DNA from: JAEYXS01 sp943367715
Lineage (GTDB): Bacteria > Verrucomicrobiota > Verrucomicrobiia > Limisphaerales > JAEYXS01
Direction of reading: 5' to 3'
Assembly: GCA_943367715.1 (NCBI GenBank)
Contig: CALRJY020000018.1
Coordinates: forward strand, 54,754 to 118,753
DNA length: 64,000 bases
Positions 25,949-34,886 of the stretch are shown here, piece by piece. Positions within the stretch are counted from its first letter, which is position 1; every line of letters begins with the position of its first letter. A model generated the notes under the pieces. It did not search any database. It had not been told where the DNA came from and saw only the letters and a list, made by a program, of their open reading frames with translations. A program made the translations under genes and the position numbers.

Positions 25949-27712
25949 ATGAGAATAATACTGACAGTTTTAATGGCCGCAGTCGGTCTGAGTGTCATGG
26001 CGCAAACGCCTGTGACACCGGTCTCTCCGCGTACCCAGATCACCTTGTCAGCCGCGCCAGAGAGAGGATTGGCGGTTACCTTGGGTGGAAAGCAGTTTGT
26101 TCTTCCGAAGGAAATGTCGCTATTAGATAAGGCAGCGCAGGCTTCGGGAATCGCCTTGGCCTTACGCAATCAGAATCCGCCTTACGAATTGCGGGTGAGC
26201 GGTGTCACCCATGAAGTAGTGATGGAAGCAACGGGTTTTATGGGTTGGGGCAGCAAGGTGGATTTGGGAGCCACGTGCCTCATCAATCCCGATTTCACCC
26301 GGCAAATCTTGGACCTGACCACATTGGCGGCAAACACGAATGCGGTGGTGTTGCGTTTCCATGATGGGGGCAAGGCGAGCATGGGGGGTGGTTCCACCTT
26401 GCGGTATGATGAATTCAAGGACCGTTCCTATTATGTTTCCGGCAACGGCAAAGTGGATGCGGAAAATGCGGATGGGCAGGCGATGCAACTGTCCTCATTC
26501 GTCCCGCCCATGACCGGCGGGCCCTTGGTGGAAGAAACCGGTGCGGATGGAGTGAAGCGGACCAAGCGCCTGAGCCCGATCGTGATGGCCCGGGGAGCGG
26601 GTGAACTGCTGGAAAAAATTCAGATCGGCATGGCACAGTTTCAGTTTGAGTTTGAGCGGGAAGGGCAGAAGACCGTCTCGCTGACGAACGGCACGGAAGC
26701 GGTGATCTATATGAGTCCGGACCGGGCGGCCTTGCGGTGGAAGGTGACCAAAGGCTATGTGAAGTTCGGCATGGAGCAGATCCGTTGCTGGCAGGCGCAA
26801 ATCCTGAGCGACCAGAAGGTGGACTTCCAATGGGATTCCACGACCCTCATGGTGGATACGCATAACAACTCGGACCCGGACGTCTTTGCGCCCAACAGTG
26901 ACGTTCTGTGCACGTTGTCCCGTTCCATCACTTCCAGCACGGGTCCTGGCGGTACTTTCCAGTACGCGTTACTCGATGATTGCGACAAGTTTGTGGCCAG
27001 CGGTTACGGCAGCGATGTGCATATCTACAACACCCGCACGGGCCGGGGATTTGAACTGGCGGATGGCACGGTTCAATTCCGCAATGGCTCCCCGTTGACC
27101 GCTGGTGGCGGTGGCCAAAAGCCGCAGATCAAACTCTCCTGGCAAGATGGCTCTCCCTTGACGGTCAGTGGTCCGAGTGGCGGAACCTCCGTGGCCCCCG
27201 GTGGCAAGCAAACCCTGACCATCGAAGGCCATGGTGACCTGGGAATCAGCTACAGCGGTTCAGGGGTCGTAGGCATCGAAGCGTTGCAAGGCGAGTACAC
27301 GCTGTTACCCAAGATTCTGCAGGACTGGACCTTTGACGTGGGCGTGAACGATTCGGTGACCTTCACCCTGGACACCCAAAAGGGCGTCTTCATGGTCCAT
27401 TCAAAAGTCGGTAACAATAATCCGGTGAGCGTGGGTTCACCCGACGGGTTCAATCCTGTGCTGTATCCCGACTCCACCTTGACGTTCGTGCTGGCGCCGA
27501 CCGGAATGACGCTGGGGCGGACGGATGGAACCATTGTGTTTTATGAAGCGGCGGGTGGTGTCCAAGGCAGCTTTGGCCAAGGACCGATGGCCCCGCCGGT
27601 CCCGACGGGCGGCACCTTGCCGGTGGCGTTCGGCACACCCACGACGACCATTGACCCCACGCTCCTGAACGAGCCGAGAGTGCCACAGGTGCCGGTGAGC
27701 AATTTTAATTAG
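25949..27712 (+). CDS. exported protein of unknown function, first gene of the exopolysaccharide operon
   Basis: The protein has 587 residues. A signal peptide covers residues 1-18 (MRIILTVLMAAVGLSVMA). The mature part is beta-rich with repeated Gly/Thr/Ser-rich stretches, and includes FVLPKEMSLLDKAAQASGI and TVSLTNGTEAVIYMSPDRAALRW. The latter segments resemble the FecR-like or surface beta-domains seen next to Verrucomicrobia capsule genes, but I cannot assign a family. The C-terminal 60 residues are Pro/Thr-rich. It is followed 14 bp later by an outer-membrane beta-barrel gene, then export and kinase genes, so it likely acts in the periplasm or outer surface during polysaccharide secretion (inference from position). 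Confidence 0.75.
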   Translation: MRIILTVLMAAVGLSVMAQTPVTPVSPRTQITLSAAPERGLAVTLGGKQFVLPKEMSLLDKAAQASGIALALRNQNPPYELRVSGVTHEVVMEATGFMGWGSKVDLGATCLINPDFTRQILDLTTLAANTNAVVLRFHDGGKASMGGGSTLRYDEFKDRSYYVSGNGKVDAENADGQAMQLSSFVPPMTGGPLVEETGADGVKRTKRLSPIVMARGAGELLEKIQIGMAQFQFEFEREGQKTVSLTNGTEAVIYMSPDRAALRWKVTKGYVKFGMEQIRCWQAQILSDQKVDFQWDSTTLMVDTHNNSDPDVFAPNSDVLCTLSRSITSSTGPGGTFQYALLDDCDKFVASGYGSDVHIYNTRTGRGFELADGTVQFRNGSPLTAGGGGQKPQIKLSWQDGSPLTVSGPSGGTSVAPGGKQTLTIEGHGDLGISYSGSGVVGIEALQGEYTLLPKILQDWTFDVGVNDSVTFTLDTQKGVFMVHSKVGNNNPVSVGSPDGFNPVLYPDSTLTFVLAPTGMTLGRTDGTIVFYEAAGGVQGSFGQGPMAPPVPTGGTLPVAFGTPTTTIDPTLLNEPRVPQVPVSNFN

Positions 27713-27726
27713 GCGCCCAGAACCGG

Positions 27727-29040
27727 ATGAATCCCTTACGCGCCTGGAAAAAGCGGATCATAAACCGCTGTGGAAAAAATTGGCAGATCAGCCAGTTATT
27801 GGCGCTTGGTATTGGTATCATGACGACGACGGTAACAACAACAGCGGTAGCGCAGGTCGGCGAGGATTTCCTCAGCCGCACTGGTCCTACGCCGCCGTAC
27901 CGTTCGCCGCAGCCGAACCGCTACAATCTCAAGTGGGGTCAACTCACGGGCCGCCTTACGGGCGCGGTGGCCGTTGAGTTCAATGACAACATCAACCTGT
28001 CAGAGACCGACCCTGTGGCGGACATTTCCATCGGGCCTGAGATCGGTTTCGGTTTTCTCTATCCCATCTCGGAGCGCAACGTGTTGCAGTTGGATATCGG
28101 CCTGGGTTATCGCTGGTATCTGAACAGCCCGGATGTGAGCTCGATCACCATCTCCCCGCGTTCGAGCTCGCGCCTGGATTACTATCTTTATTTCGAAGAG
28201 GGCCGGATAAACCTGCATGATATTTTTTATGTGTCCATCAGCCCGGTGGACATCGCGGCGGTGAACAATGCGGCCGGTGCCGGGGTGAGCCTCTCCAAGT
28301 TCCAACGGTTTGTGAACACGGTGGGTATCTCGTCCGACTGGCGGCCGGTCAAGCAATGGGTGTATTACGCCGGGTACGATTACACCATCGACCGCTCTTT
28401 GAATTCAGACTTCGGTAGCCTGGACCGTGATGATCATACGTTCAGTTCGGGCGTCAATTATGTGGCCAATTCCCGGCTGACAGTGGGCGCATACAGCGTT
28501 TTCACCTACACGGCCTACCGGGACGCGGTGCAAAACGACGGCTGGAATTTCAGCATCGGCCCTCGCGTTTCCTATCAGGCCACGAAGTTCATCTCCCTGG
28601 AGGCGTCCGCCGGGTGGACCACCTCGGAATATTTTGACACGGGCACCATTGCTGACCAGTCCAACTTCAGCAGCTTCACCTATCAGGGCGGCATCCGGCA
28701 CACGATCAACAAACGCACCGAGCACGCCTTGCGCGGCGGTCGCAGCCTGGGGTTGGGTTACGGCAGCAATTTTACTGACACCTATAATTTACAATACAGC
28801 ATGCGGTGGCTGGCTTCACAAGGCGTCACGGTCTATGGGACGGCGGCCTATGAGCATATCGAGGTGTCAAATGCCGGCGAATCCGCGAGCCGTTATCTGT
28901 TCAATATCGGTACCGGGTTCCGCTTGAGCCGGCAATGGACCATGGGTGTGAATTACACGCTGAGCGTGAAAGAGTCCGACATGGCCGGAAACGATTACAT
29001 CCAGAACCGTCTGTCGTTCGACCTGACCCGTCAATTTTAA
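27727..29040 (+). CDS. outer-membrane beta-barrel protein
   Basis: The protein has 437 residues. A basic start and a hydrophobic signal segment (about 21-42, ending AVAQ) are followed by alternating beta strands rich in Tyr, Thr and Gly, such as YYLYFEEGRINLHDIFYVSI and LTVGAYSVFTYTAYRD. The last strand, NRLSFDLTRQF, ends in a terminal phenylalanine, the classic signal for outer-membrane insertion. Such proteins next to Wza/Wzc-like genes are found in exosortase or Gum-type polysaccharide loci, where they may form or gate the secretion pore. It is 14 bp after the unknown exported protein and 7 bp before the Wza-like gene. Confidence 0.85.
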   Translation: MNPLRAWKKRIINRCGKNWQISQLLALGIGIMTTTVTTTAVAQVGEDFLSRTGPTPPYRSPQPNRYNLKWGQLTGRLTGAVAVEFNDNINLSETDPVADISIGPEIGFGFLYPISERNVLQLDIGLGYRWYLNSPDVSSITISPRSSSRLDYYLYFEEGRINLHDIFYVSISPVDIAAVNNAAGAGVSLSKFQRFVNTVGISSDWRPVKQWVYYAGYDYTIDRSLNSDFGSLDRDDHTFSSGVNYVANSRLTVGAYSVFTYTAYRDAVQNDGWNFSIGPRVSYQATKFISLEASAGWTTSEYFDTGTIADQSNFSSFTYQGGIRHTINKRTEHALRGGRSLGLGYGSNFTDTYNLQYSMRWLASQGVTVYGTAAYEHIEVSNAGESASRYLFNIGTGFRLSRQWTMGVNYTLSVKESDMAGNDYIQNRLSFDLTRQF

Positions 29041-29047
29041 GCTGCCT

Positions 29048-29683
29048 ATGAAAACTCGTCTATGTCTGCTTGGCCTGCTGGTGCTGACCGCCTTTGGTCT
29101 GCATGCCCAGGAGCAACCGGTGACGACCACCAATGCCAACGTCAAGCTGGCAGTGATGGACAAGCTCCGGTTCCGGGTGGAAGAAGATCCCTCTACGGGC
29201 AGCAAAATCATCGGGGTGAACTCACTGGGCCAGGTAAGTGTGCCGGTGAGCATGGGTTTTGAGGATCCAGAAATCTCCGTGGAAGCCAAGGGGCTGACAC
29301 TGGATGAACTGAGCGTGGTGCTGAAACAGAAACTCGAAGGCAAATATTATAAAAAGGCGACCGTCAAGCTGACGCTGGTGGACAAGAGCCAAAAGGGCGG
29401 AGAAGCGCTTTTCTCCGGCGAGTGCCGCGGGGTGATGCCGCTGCCGGCGAATGAGGAAGTGCTGCTTTCCACCGCCCTGATCAAGTTGAATCCCAGTGAG
29501 TTTGCGAATCTCCGCAAAGTGGAAGTGTACCGGGCCGACAAGGTCACGGGCAAGAAGATGGAACCGATCATCCTGGACATGGAGGCGGTCATCAAAAAGG
29601 GTGACCGACGGAAAGAAAAAGACCTCGTCCTGCAAGATGGCGACCGGGTCTATGTCCGCGAGAGAACTCTAATGTTTAGATAA
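29048..29683 (+). CDS. polysaccharide export protein, Wza/GumB-related (divergent)
   Basis: The protein has 211 residues with a signal peptide (about 1-20, ending LHAQ). Residues about 30-100 resemble the polysaccharide-export domain (VMDKLRFRVEEDPSTGSKIIGVNSLGQVSVPV, with ISVEAKGLTLDELSVVLKQKL), and the C-terminal half (about 120-205) is an SLBB-like piece ending VLQDGDRVYVRERTL. There is no lipobox cysteine, so unlike Wza it is not an obvious lipoprotein. The protein forms part of the periplasmic/outer-membrane channel for a secreted polysaccharide. Its stop overlaps the start of the tyrosine-kinase gene (TAATG), a coupled arrangement typical of export operons. Confidence 0.82.
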   Translation: MKTRLCLLGLLVLTAFGLHAQEQPVTTTNANVKLAVMDKLRFRVEEDPSTGSKIIGVNSLGQVSVPVSMGFEDPEISVEAKGLTLDELSVVLKQKLEGKYYKKATVKLTLVDKSQKGGEALFSGECRGVMPLPANEEVLLSTALIKLNPSEFANLRKVEVYRADKVTGKKMEPIILDMEAVIKKGDRRKEKDLVLQDGDRVYVRERTLMFR

Positions 29684-32103
29684 TGAGCAAAGGCGCACCC
29701 AATCCTTTATACGGCCCGGCGGCCGGAGGCACGTCGCTGGTGGATCGCATGAATTTGTCGATCCACCTGCGGAAGTACCTCAAGATATTTGGTCGCCGCT
29801 TATGGATCATCGTTCTCTGCCTGGTGGCCGGTGCCGGATATTCTTTCTATCAGGCCCGCAAGACGCCCGATGTGTTTCAGGCCACCTCGACATTGGGCAT
29901 CAAGCCGCAACTGAAGACGCCGTATGACAGTCCGGTGTATATGCGGGAATTGGCGGAGTTCCATGAAGCTCAATTGCAGTATCTGCGGAATCTGACCGGT
30001 CGGGTGAAAGAAAAAACAAGCGATTACAAGTCCGTCAATCCGAAGCCCGACCAACCCAAACCTGAGATTCGCATGGCGAATCCGTCGTTGGGGGCTGGCT
30101 CCACCTTTCTGCTGACCGTGCAGGGAGATGAGTTTGACCTGGTCCAGCAGTATGCGCGGTTATGGGCGCGGGAGTTTATCAAGTTCAAGGCCGAGCAAAG
30201 AGATGCCGCGCTGGGCAGCAAGGTGATCGAGACCCGTAGTGAGATCCAACGTATTGAAAAGCAACTGGAACAGAACTGGCGCGACATGGCGGCCTTCCGG
30301 GAAAAGTATAATATGGGCGATGTGATCGCCTCCGGTCAGGCAGCCCAGAGCCGCTTGAACCGTGCGAAGGAAGAGCTGGCGGCCCTCGAAAACCGGCGGC
30401 GTCTGCTGGAGTTCACCTCCGCCGAGGAACTGGTCGCCCCGTTGAAAAAAGGCAAAGACGGCAACCGCACCGAGGAAACCCCGGTGCCGGGAACGGCCGA
30501 GTATAATGCCGTGGAAGCCTATACGGCCAGCAGCCAACTGGAGCAGTTGAAGTTCACCCTCTTGAAGCGGAAGTCTGAACTGAACGAAGCCTCGGTCAAT
30601 CTGCTGCCCGACCATCCCTTCATGCAGAAGATCAAACGTGATGTGGATTCGCTGGAACGCGATCTGGCCTTGCAGGAAAAAGTGCTCGAAGAGAAGCGCC
30701 AACTGGCAATCACCGCCGCGACCGCCTCTTTGAAACTGCAGATTGAAACCCTGCGCAAGACCGAGGCGGGAATGAGCAACAACATCGCCTTGCTGATGGA
30801 TGAAGTCCGGAACTCCTACAGCCTGCAAAACGATTACAAGAAACTTGAGGATGAAGAAACGCGCAATAAAGCCAATCTGGCGAACTTCCGGGATCAGGCG
30901 GCGCTGATCGACCGGAGCAATGCCACCGAGGATATCATCTCCATCATGGAAGAGGGCGCTGGTGGACCGAAGCCTGTCGCTCCCAACCGGGCCAAAATTA
31001 TCACCAATGGGACGTTGGCCGGTTTCGGCCTGGGTCTTTTGGTCGTGTTCCTGTTGCACCGGCTGGATGACCGGTTGGAGCTGGCGGAAGATATCGAAGA
31101 AGAGCTTGAGGAACCAGTGCTGGGCCAGGTGCCGCAAGAGGACATCAAGTCCCTCCGTGATGGACGTCTGCTCGTCACCAACCTGGATGAGCATAGCATG
31201 TTTGCAGAATCCATTCGTGGCGTGCGTTCTGCCATCATCTTCGGCAATCCTGACCAGCCGAAGAAGACGATCATCACGACCAGCGCCGTGCCGGGCGATG
31301 GTAAGACGACCTTTACGGTGAACTTCGCGGCGACGCTTGCCGGTGCGGGCAACCGTGTGTTGCTGGTGGATTGCGATCTGCGTCGTGGTAACATCCATGG
31401 CTATTTCCAAACGCCGCGTGAACCGGGTTTGACGGAAGTTCTCGCGGGCCAGATCCACTGGAGCGATGTGGTGCACGATACCCCGGTGCCCACCTTGAAG
31501 ATCATCTCCACGGGCAAGCTGCCGGGTAATCCGGGCGAGCTGCTTATCAGTCCGGCGATGGAAGAATTCGTGAAGGAAGCGCGGGAAGAGTATGATCACA
31601 TCCTCTTCGACTGCCCGCCGTTGACGGCCATCGATGACACGTTCTGCCTGCTGAACCTGGCGGACGGCATGCTCTTCGTGGTGAAGGCTGGCCAGACCTC
31701 GATGCGCTTTGCGAAGAACGCGCTCTCGCTGGTGCGCCAACGTGGTGCCCACATCTTCGGCATCGTGCTGAACGGCATCACGACCGATCATCCGAGCTAC
31801 TACTACAACTACTACTACCACGCCTACTACCGCACGGCGAAGGACGCGCCGACCACAGAGGGCAATGTGCAGCCGGCCAAGAAGATGGCCTCCCGTGGTG
31901 GTCACCGTCGCCGCATTCACTCTATCGAAGTGGAAGCGCATGCCCGCTCGGGCAATCTGGTGACTGAAGAAGAGATCGCCACGCAAGAACAGAAGAAGGC
32001 GGATGACTTCAAGGCACGCCGCGCACAAAAGCAGGCGCAACAGGCAACCCCGTCGCCAGAAGAGCCAGCCATCAAGCCCAACCAGCCAGACCACAAGGCG
32101 TGA
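29683..32103 (+). CDS. Wzc/GumC-like chain-length regulator with tyrosine-kinase domain
   Basis: The protein has 806 residues. A Wzz-type N-terminus with TM1 (about 40-60) leads to a long coiled-coil (about 150-425: KVIETRSEIQRIEKQLEQNW, EKVLEEKRQLAITAATASLK). TM2 (about 440-460) brings the chain back to the cytoplasm. The BY-kinase domain (about 500-720) has Walker A SAVPGDGKTTF (534-544), Walker A' LLVDCDLRRGN and Walker B DHILFDCPPL. A tyrosine cluster, SYYYNYYYHAYYRT (705-718), has eight Tyr in eleven positions and is the probable autophosphorylation site. About 90 more residues follow it, basic and Gln/Ala-rich, which is unusual because the cluster normally ends the protein. Together with the export protein it sets polymer length and drives secretion. 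Confidence 0.93.
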   Translation: MSKGAPNPLYGPAAGGTSLVDRMNLSIHLRKYLKIFGRRLWIIVLCLVAGAGYSFYQARKTPDVFQATSTLGIKPQLKTPYDSPVYMRELAEFHEAQLQYLRNLTGRVKEKTSDYKSVNPKPDQPKPEIRMANPSLGAGSTFLLTVQGDEFDLVQQYARLWAREFIKFKAEQRDAALGSKVIETRSEIQRIEKQLEQNWRDMAAFREKYNMGDVIASGQAAQSRLNRAKEELAALENRRRLLEFTSAEELVAPLKKGKDGNRTEETPVPGTAEYNAVEAYTASSQLEQLKFTLLKRKSELNEASVNLLPDHPFMQKIKRDVDSLERDLALQEKVLEEKRQLAITAATASLKLQIETLRKTEAGMSNNIALLMDEVRNSYSLQNDYKKLEDEETRNKANLANFRDQAALIDRSNATEDIISIMEEGAGGPKPVAPNRAKIITNGTLAGFGLGLLVVFLLHRLDDRLELAEDIEEELEEPVLGQVPQEDIKSLRDGRLLVTNLDEHSMFAESIRGVRSAIIFGNPDQPKKTIITTSAVPGDGKTTFTVNFAATLAGAGNRVLLVDCDLRRGNIHGYFQTPREPGLTEVLAGQIHWSDVVHDTPVPTLKIISTGKLPGNPGELLISPAMEEFVKEAREEYDHILFDCPPLTAIDDTFCLLNLADGMLFVVKAGQTSMRFAKNALSLVRQRGAHIFGIVLNGITTDHPSYYYNYYYHAYYRTAKDAPTTEGNVQPAKKMASRGGHRRRIHSIEVEAHARSGNLVTEEEIATQEQKKADDFKARRAQKQAQQATPSPEEPAIKPNQPDHKA

Positions 32104-32163
32104 GCGGGCGGCCATAGAACTGAATTGCTTTGAGGAACACCGGAAACCCGGCAAGCTAAAGCC

Positions 32164-34716
32164 GTGCGCTCCCACCAAGCAAAGGCGGCAGAAGCAAGCA
32201 ATACGTTCAGTTCCCATGCGGGGATGCTGTGCTTGACGCTGGCGGTAGCCCTGGCCCCGTTGCTGTTCGGCAGTGTCACGACGGAAGCGCAAGGGATCGT
32301 GGGGATACTGTTGGGCTTTTCGCTTTGGTTCATTTCCCGGGAATGGCGGCAATGCACCCCGCTGATCCCGCGCTGGTTGGTGGTGGTGTTTATCACGGGA
32401 GTATTGCTCAGCCTGTTCCCTTTGCCGACGGCAGTGCTCAAACTGCTTTCTCCGGCCCGCGCTGATCTCGCCAGCCGATTTCCTTTGCAGCCGGAGGTCG
32501 CCACCTGGTCCACACTCACGCTTTCACCTGCATTGACCCTGCGCTGGCTCTGGCAGTTTGTGCTGTTGCTGGTGATGTTTTCCCTGGTGAGGCAGGCGGT
32601 GCGCCGACCCGGGGCCGTGTTCTGGTTGAGCGTCGCGATGGGGTTGGGAATCGCTGGGCAGGTGGGGGCGGAGCTGTGGTATCGGGGAATGGAGGAGAAA
32701 ATGATTTTGGGACTGTGGCCCGTGCGGTGGGGCAACAGCGCGGGAACCTTCGCCAACCGCAACCATTATGCAGGCTGGCTGATGATGGCGGCCTTGATGC
32801 TGGCGGCGATTTCCGTGCGTTTCTTCAAGCCGTTGCGGTCATGCCGGCCGGCGGATCGAGCCGTGCCGGGCCGAAGGGCACTGCTCGCCTGGGGGTTACT
32901 GGCTGCCTCCGGAACGGCGATCGTCTTTGCCTTGATGAGCGGTTCACGCAGCGGATTACTGGCCTTACTCACGGGCGGGCTGATGCTGGTGCTGGGTCTC
33001 AAGCAACATTCCACGAGCCGTCGCCGGGGATTTGTGCTGTTGACGCTGGTATTGCTGGTGGTGCTGAGCGTGCTGCCTTTCGCCGGGCCAACTTTGGATC
33101 GTTTGAGCAAGACCACGGATGAGACTTCATCGGGTTACGCCAAGTGGCGGTTGTGGGGAGATGCGTTCCATACGTTCACGAAATTTCCGCTGACGGGTAC
33201 CGGGCCGGGAACGTTTGTGCGGAGCAATATTCTTTTCAAATCGACCGGGGGGGAGAGCACGGCGTGGCATGCGGAAAATGATGTGCTGCAATGGCTCTCG
33301 GAAACGGGGCTGTGGGGGCTGGTTGTATTGATCGGCTGCGGAGTGATTTTCTGGCGCAAGGTGGTGCGCTGGTTTTGGTCGCGCGCATGGAAGACGGCGG
33401 AACCGGAACTGGCCTTGGGCGCGTTCGCGGGATTGGTCGCCATCCTGACGCATTCGCTTTCCGATTTTCCATGGCAGGTCATGGCCAATGCGTTGCTGGG
33501 GGCGGCGTTGTTGGGAGTGATCGTGGGTTTGCGAGATGCTGCGGAGCCGGAAGCAGAATTCAGACTGGCCACACGGAGTCGTGGTGTGGCCTGGGCCTGC
33601 GGCGGCCTGGGACTGGTGATCTTAGGAATATTGCCGGTAATGAGTTTTCGCGAGTATCGGCTGGCGCAGCAGAAAGGCGCATCATCTACGGAAGTTTTGA
33701 AGCATGCGGGAAAGTCGCTGAAGCTCTGGCCATTGAATGTCGAGCGCGCCAATCTTTGGCTGCGCGTGCAGGTATTAGGTTTGCGCGACCAGAAACAGAA
33801 CGAGGCTGTCGTTGAAGCGGCGGCGATCCGGACGCGATTGACCTCCTATCTGCGAGCCGATCCATTGAACTGGGAGCTGCGACTGGAGCGGGCGTGGCTG
33901 GACATCGCGTTCCTGAAGAACCGTCAGACGGCTTTGCACGAAGCAGTGGCGGTGACGGGACTGAATCCCAAGCAGGCGATGATACCGTTGCGCTTTGCGG
34001 CGGTGCTGGCGAACCGGGATCCGGAAAAGGCGTGGGACTTTTTGCTGGCTGCAGATGTCACACAGGAGCGTCTGCTGCAGGAGCGGCTGGAAATCGCCTG
34101 GCAGATCCGCCCGGAAGCGACGGAACTTTGGTCGCTGGTGCCGGCGACAGAAAGCGGGTATCTCGCGCTGGCCGAATTCGCCTTCAAGAAGAACCTGCCG
34201 CAACTGGCGTTGAAGGCGTATGAGAAGATGCGGTTGCCGCCGCCAGTAGTGGAGCGGGCGGAGAAGTTAGTCCGTGCGAAACGGCCGGACCTGGCTTTGC
34301 AAGTATTGCCGGAAAACCCGGGGACAGTGCCGGAGCGGATCGCACTAGCGAAGGTGCATGGGCAACTGGGCGATGCGCCCCGCTGCCTGCGATTGCTGGA
34401 GCCGCTTTTTCAAACGGGCGATCCCAAGCCAGAATGGCAAAAAGCTACGACGCTCAACAGTCCCCCGGATGCCTTGGTGCGCGTCTGGAAAAGCGGGGAC
34501 CGTAATATCGTGCTGGCCTTGCAAGTGGCCGAGGTGATGATGATGGAAGCGCCCGCCCAACGGGATGTGGGCATGCTCCACCAATTGCTCATGGCCTACC
34601 CGGAGGAGAAGCGTTTGCTGTGGTTGAACTACCGCACGCGGATGGACCGGTATGAGTATCGCGAAGCAGCGCAACTGGCGATTACCCTGGCGGAAAAGAT
34701 CGCTGCGGCCAAGTGA
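32164..34716 (+). CDS. O-antigen ligase/polymerase (Wzy_C) with TPR-like C-terminus
   Basis: The protein has 850 residues from a GTG at 32164; an ATG at 32224 gives a cleaner membrane start and is a fair alternative. Twelve or so hydrophobic helices fill residues 20-470. The signature loop GTGPGTFVRSNILF and then WHAENDVLQWLSETGLWGLVVL marks the Wzy_C family. Residues about 500-850 are helical repeats resembling TPR or Sel1-type units. The gene follows the Wzc-like kinase by 60 bp and is the polymerase or ligase of the exopolysaccharide unit. No flippase (Wzx) or cytoplasmic glycosyltransferase is present, so the remainder of the pathway is encoded elsewhere. Confidence 0.88.
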   Translation: MRSHQAKAAEASNTFSSHAGMLCLTLAVALAPLLFGSVTTEAQGIVGILLGFSLWFISREWRQCTPLIPRWLVVVFITGVLLSLFPLPTAVLKLLSPARADLASRFPLQPEVATWSTLTLSPALTLRWLWQFVLLLVMFSLVRQAVRRPGAVFWLSVAMGLGIAGQVGAELWYRGMEEKMILGLWPVRWGNSAGTFANRNHYAGWLMMAALMLAAISVRFFKPLRSCRPADRAVPGRRALLAWGLLAASGTAIVFALMSGSRSGLLALLTGGLMLVLGLKQHSTSRRRGFVLLTLVLLVVLSVLPFAGPTLDRLSKTTDETSSGYAKWRLWGDAFHTFTKFPLTGTGPGTFVRSNILFKSTGGESTAWHAENDVLQWLSETGLWGLVVLIGCGVIFWRKVVRWFWSRAWKTAEPELALGAFAGLVAILTHSLSDFPWQVMANALLGAALLGVIVGLRDAAEPEAEFRLATRSRGVAWACGGLGLVILGILPVMSFREYRLAQQKGASSTEVLKHAGKSLKLWPLNVERANLWLRVQVLGLRDQKQNEAVVEAAAIRTRLTSYLRADPLNWELRLERAWLDIAFLKNRQTALHEAVAVTGLNPKQAMIPLRFAAVLANRDPEKAWDFLLAADVTQERLLQERLEIAWQIRPEATELWSLVPATESGYLALAEFAFKKNLPQLALKAYEKMRLPPPVVERAEKLVRAKRPDLALQVLPENPGTVPERIALAKVHGQLGDAPRCLRLLEPLFQTGDPKPEWQKATTLNSPPDALVRVWKSGDRNIVLALQVAEVMMMEAPAQRDVGMLHQLLMAYPEEKRLLWLNYRTRMDRYEYREAAQLAITLAEKIAAAK

Positions 34717-34745
34717 CCGGGAGGATGGCTGGAAGGGGAGGGTTT

Positions 34746-34886
34746 ATCGTGATAGCGAAAGTGTATAACGGAGATACAATTGTATTATTTCCGTTAGCAC
34801 GGAAAAGGCCGTATCGGTATCACGATGAATACGCGACCAGCACGTTTTGACGCCAGCCGGCTGGCTGAAAGGAGCACAGCAGCTCC
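34746..34886 (+). promoter_or_regulatory. highly structured leader of the antiporter gene
   Basis: Nested symmetry: ATCGTGATA (34746-34754) with TATCACGAT (34818-34826); inside it TAACGGA (34766-34772) with TCCGTTA (34790-34796); and inside that the 12-bp palindrome ATACAATTGTAT (34774-34785). Next come the perfect 14-bp palindrome GCCAGCCGGCTGGC (34852-34865) and GGAGC acagca GCTCC (34871-34886), which pairs the Shine-Dalgarno-like GGAG with bases touching the ATG at 34887. The layout suggests regulated transcription or translation of the antiporter; no known riboswitch was recognised. Confidence 0.5.

Noticed and set aside
30160..32352. A 730-codon open frame on the minus strand opposite the Wzc-like gene
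   Set aside because: It is the antisense shadow of a well-supported kinase gene and has no start context or recognisable motif.
25949..34716. An exosortase/PEP-CTERM locus
   Set aside because: The export genes and nearby acyltransferase resemble such loci, but no exosortase gene and no PEP-CTERM tail were seen in the window.
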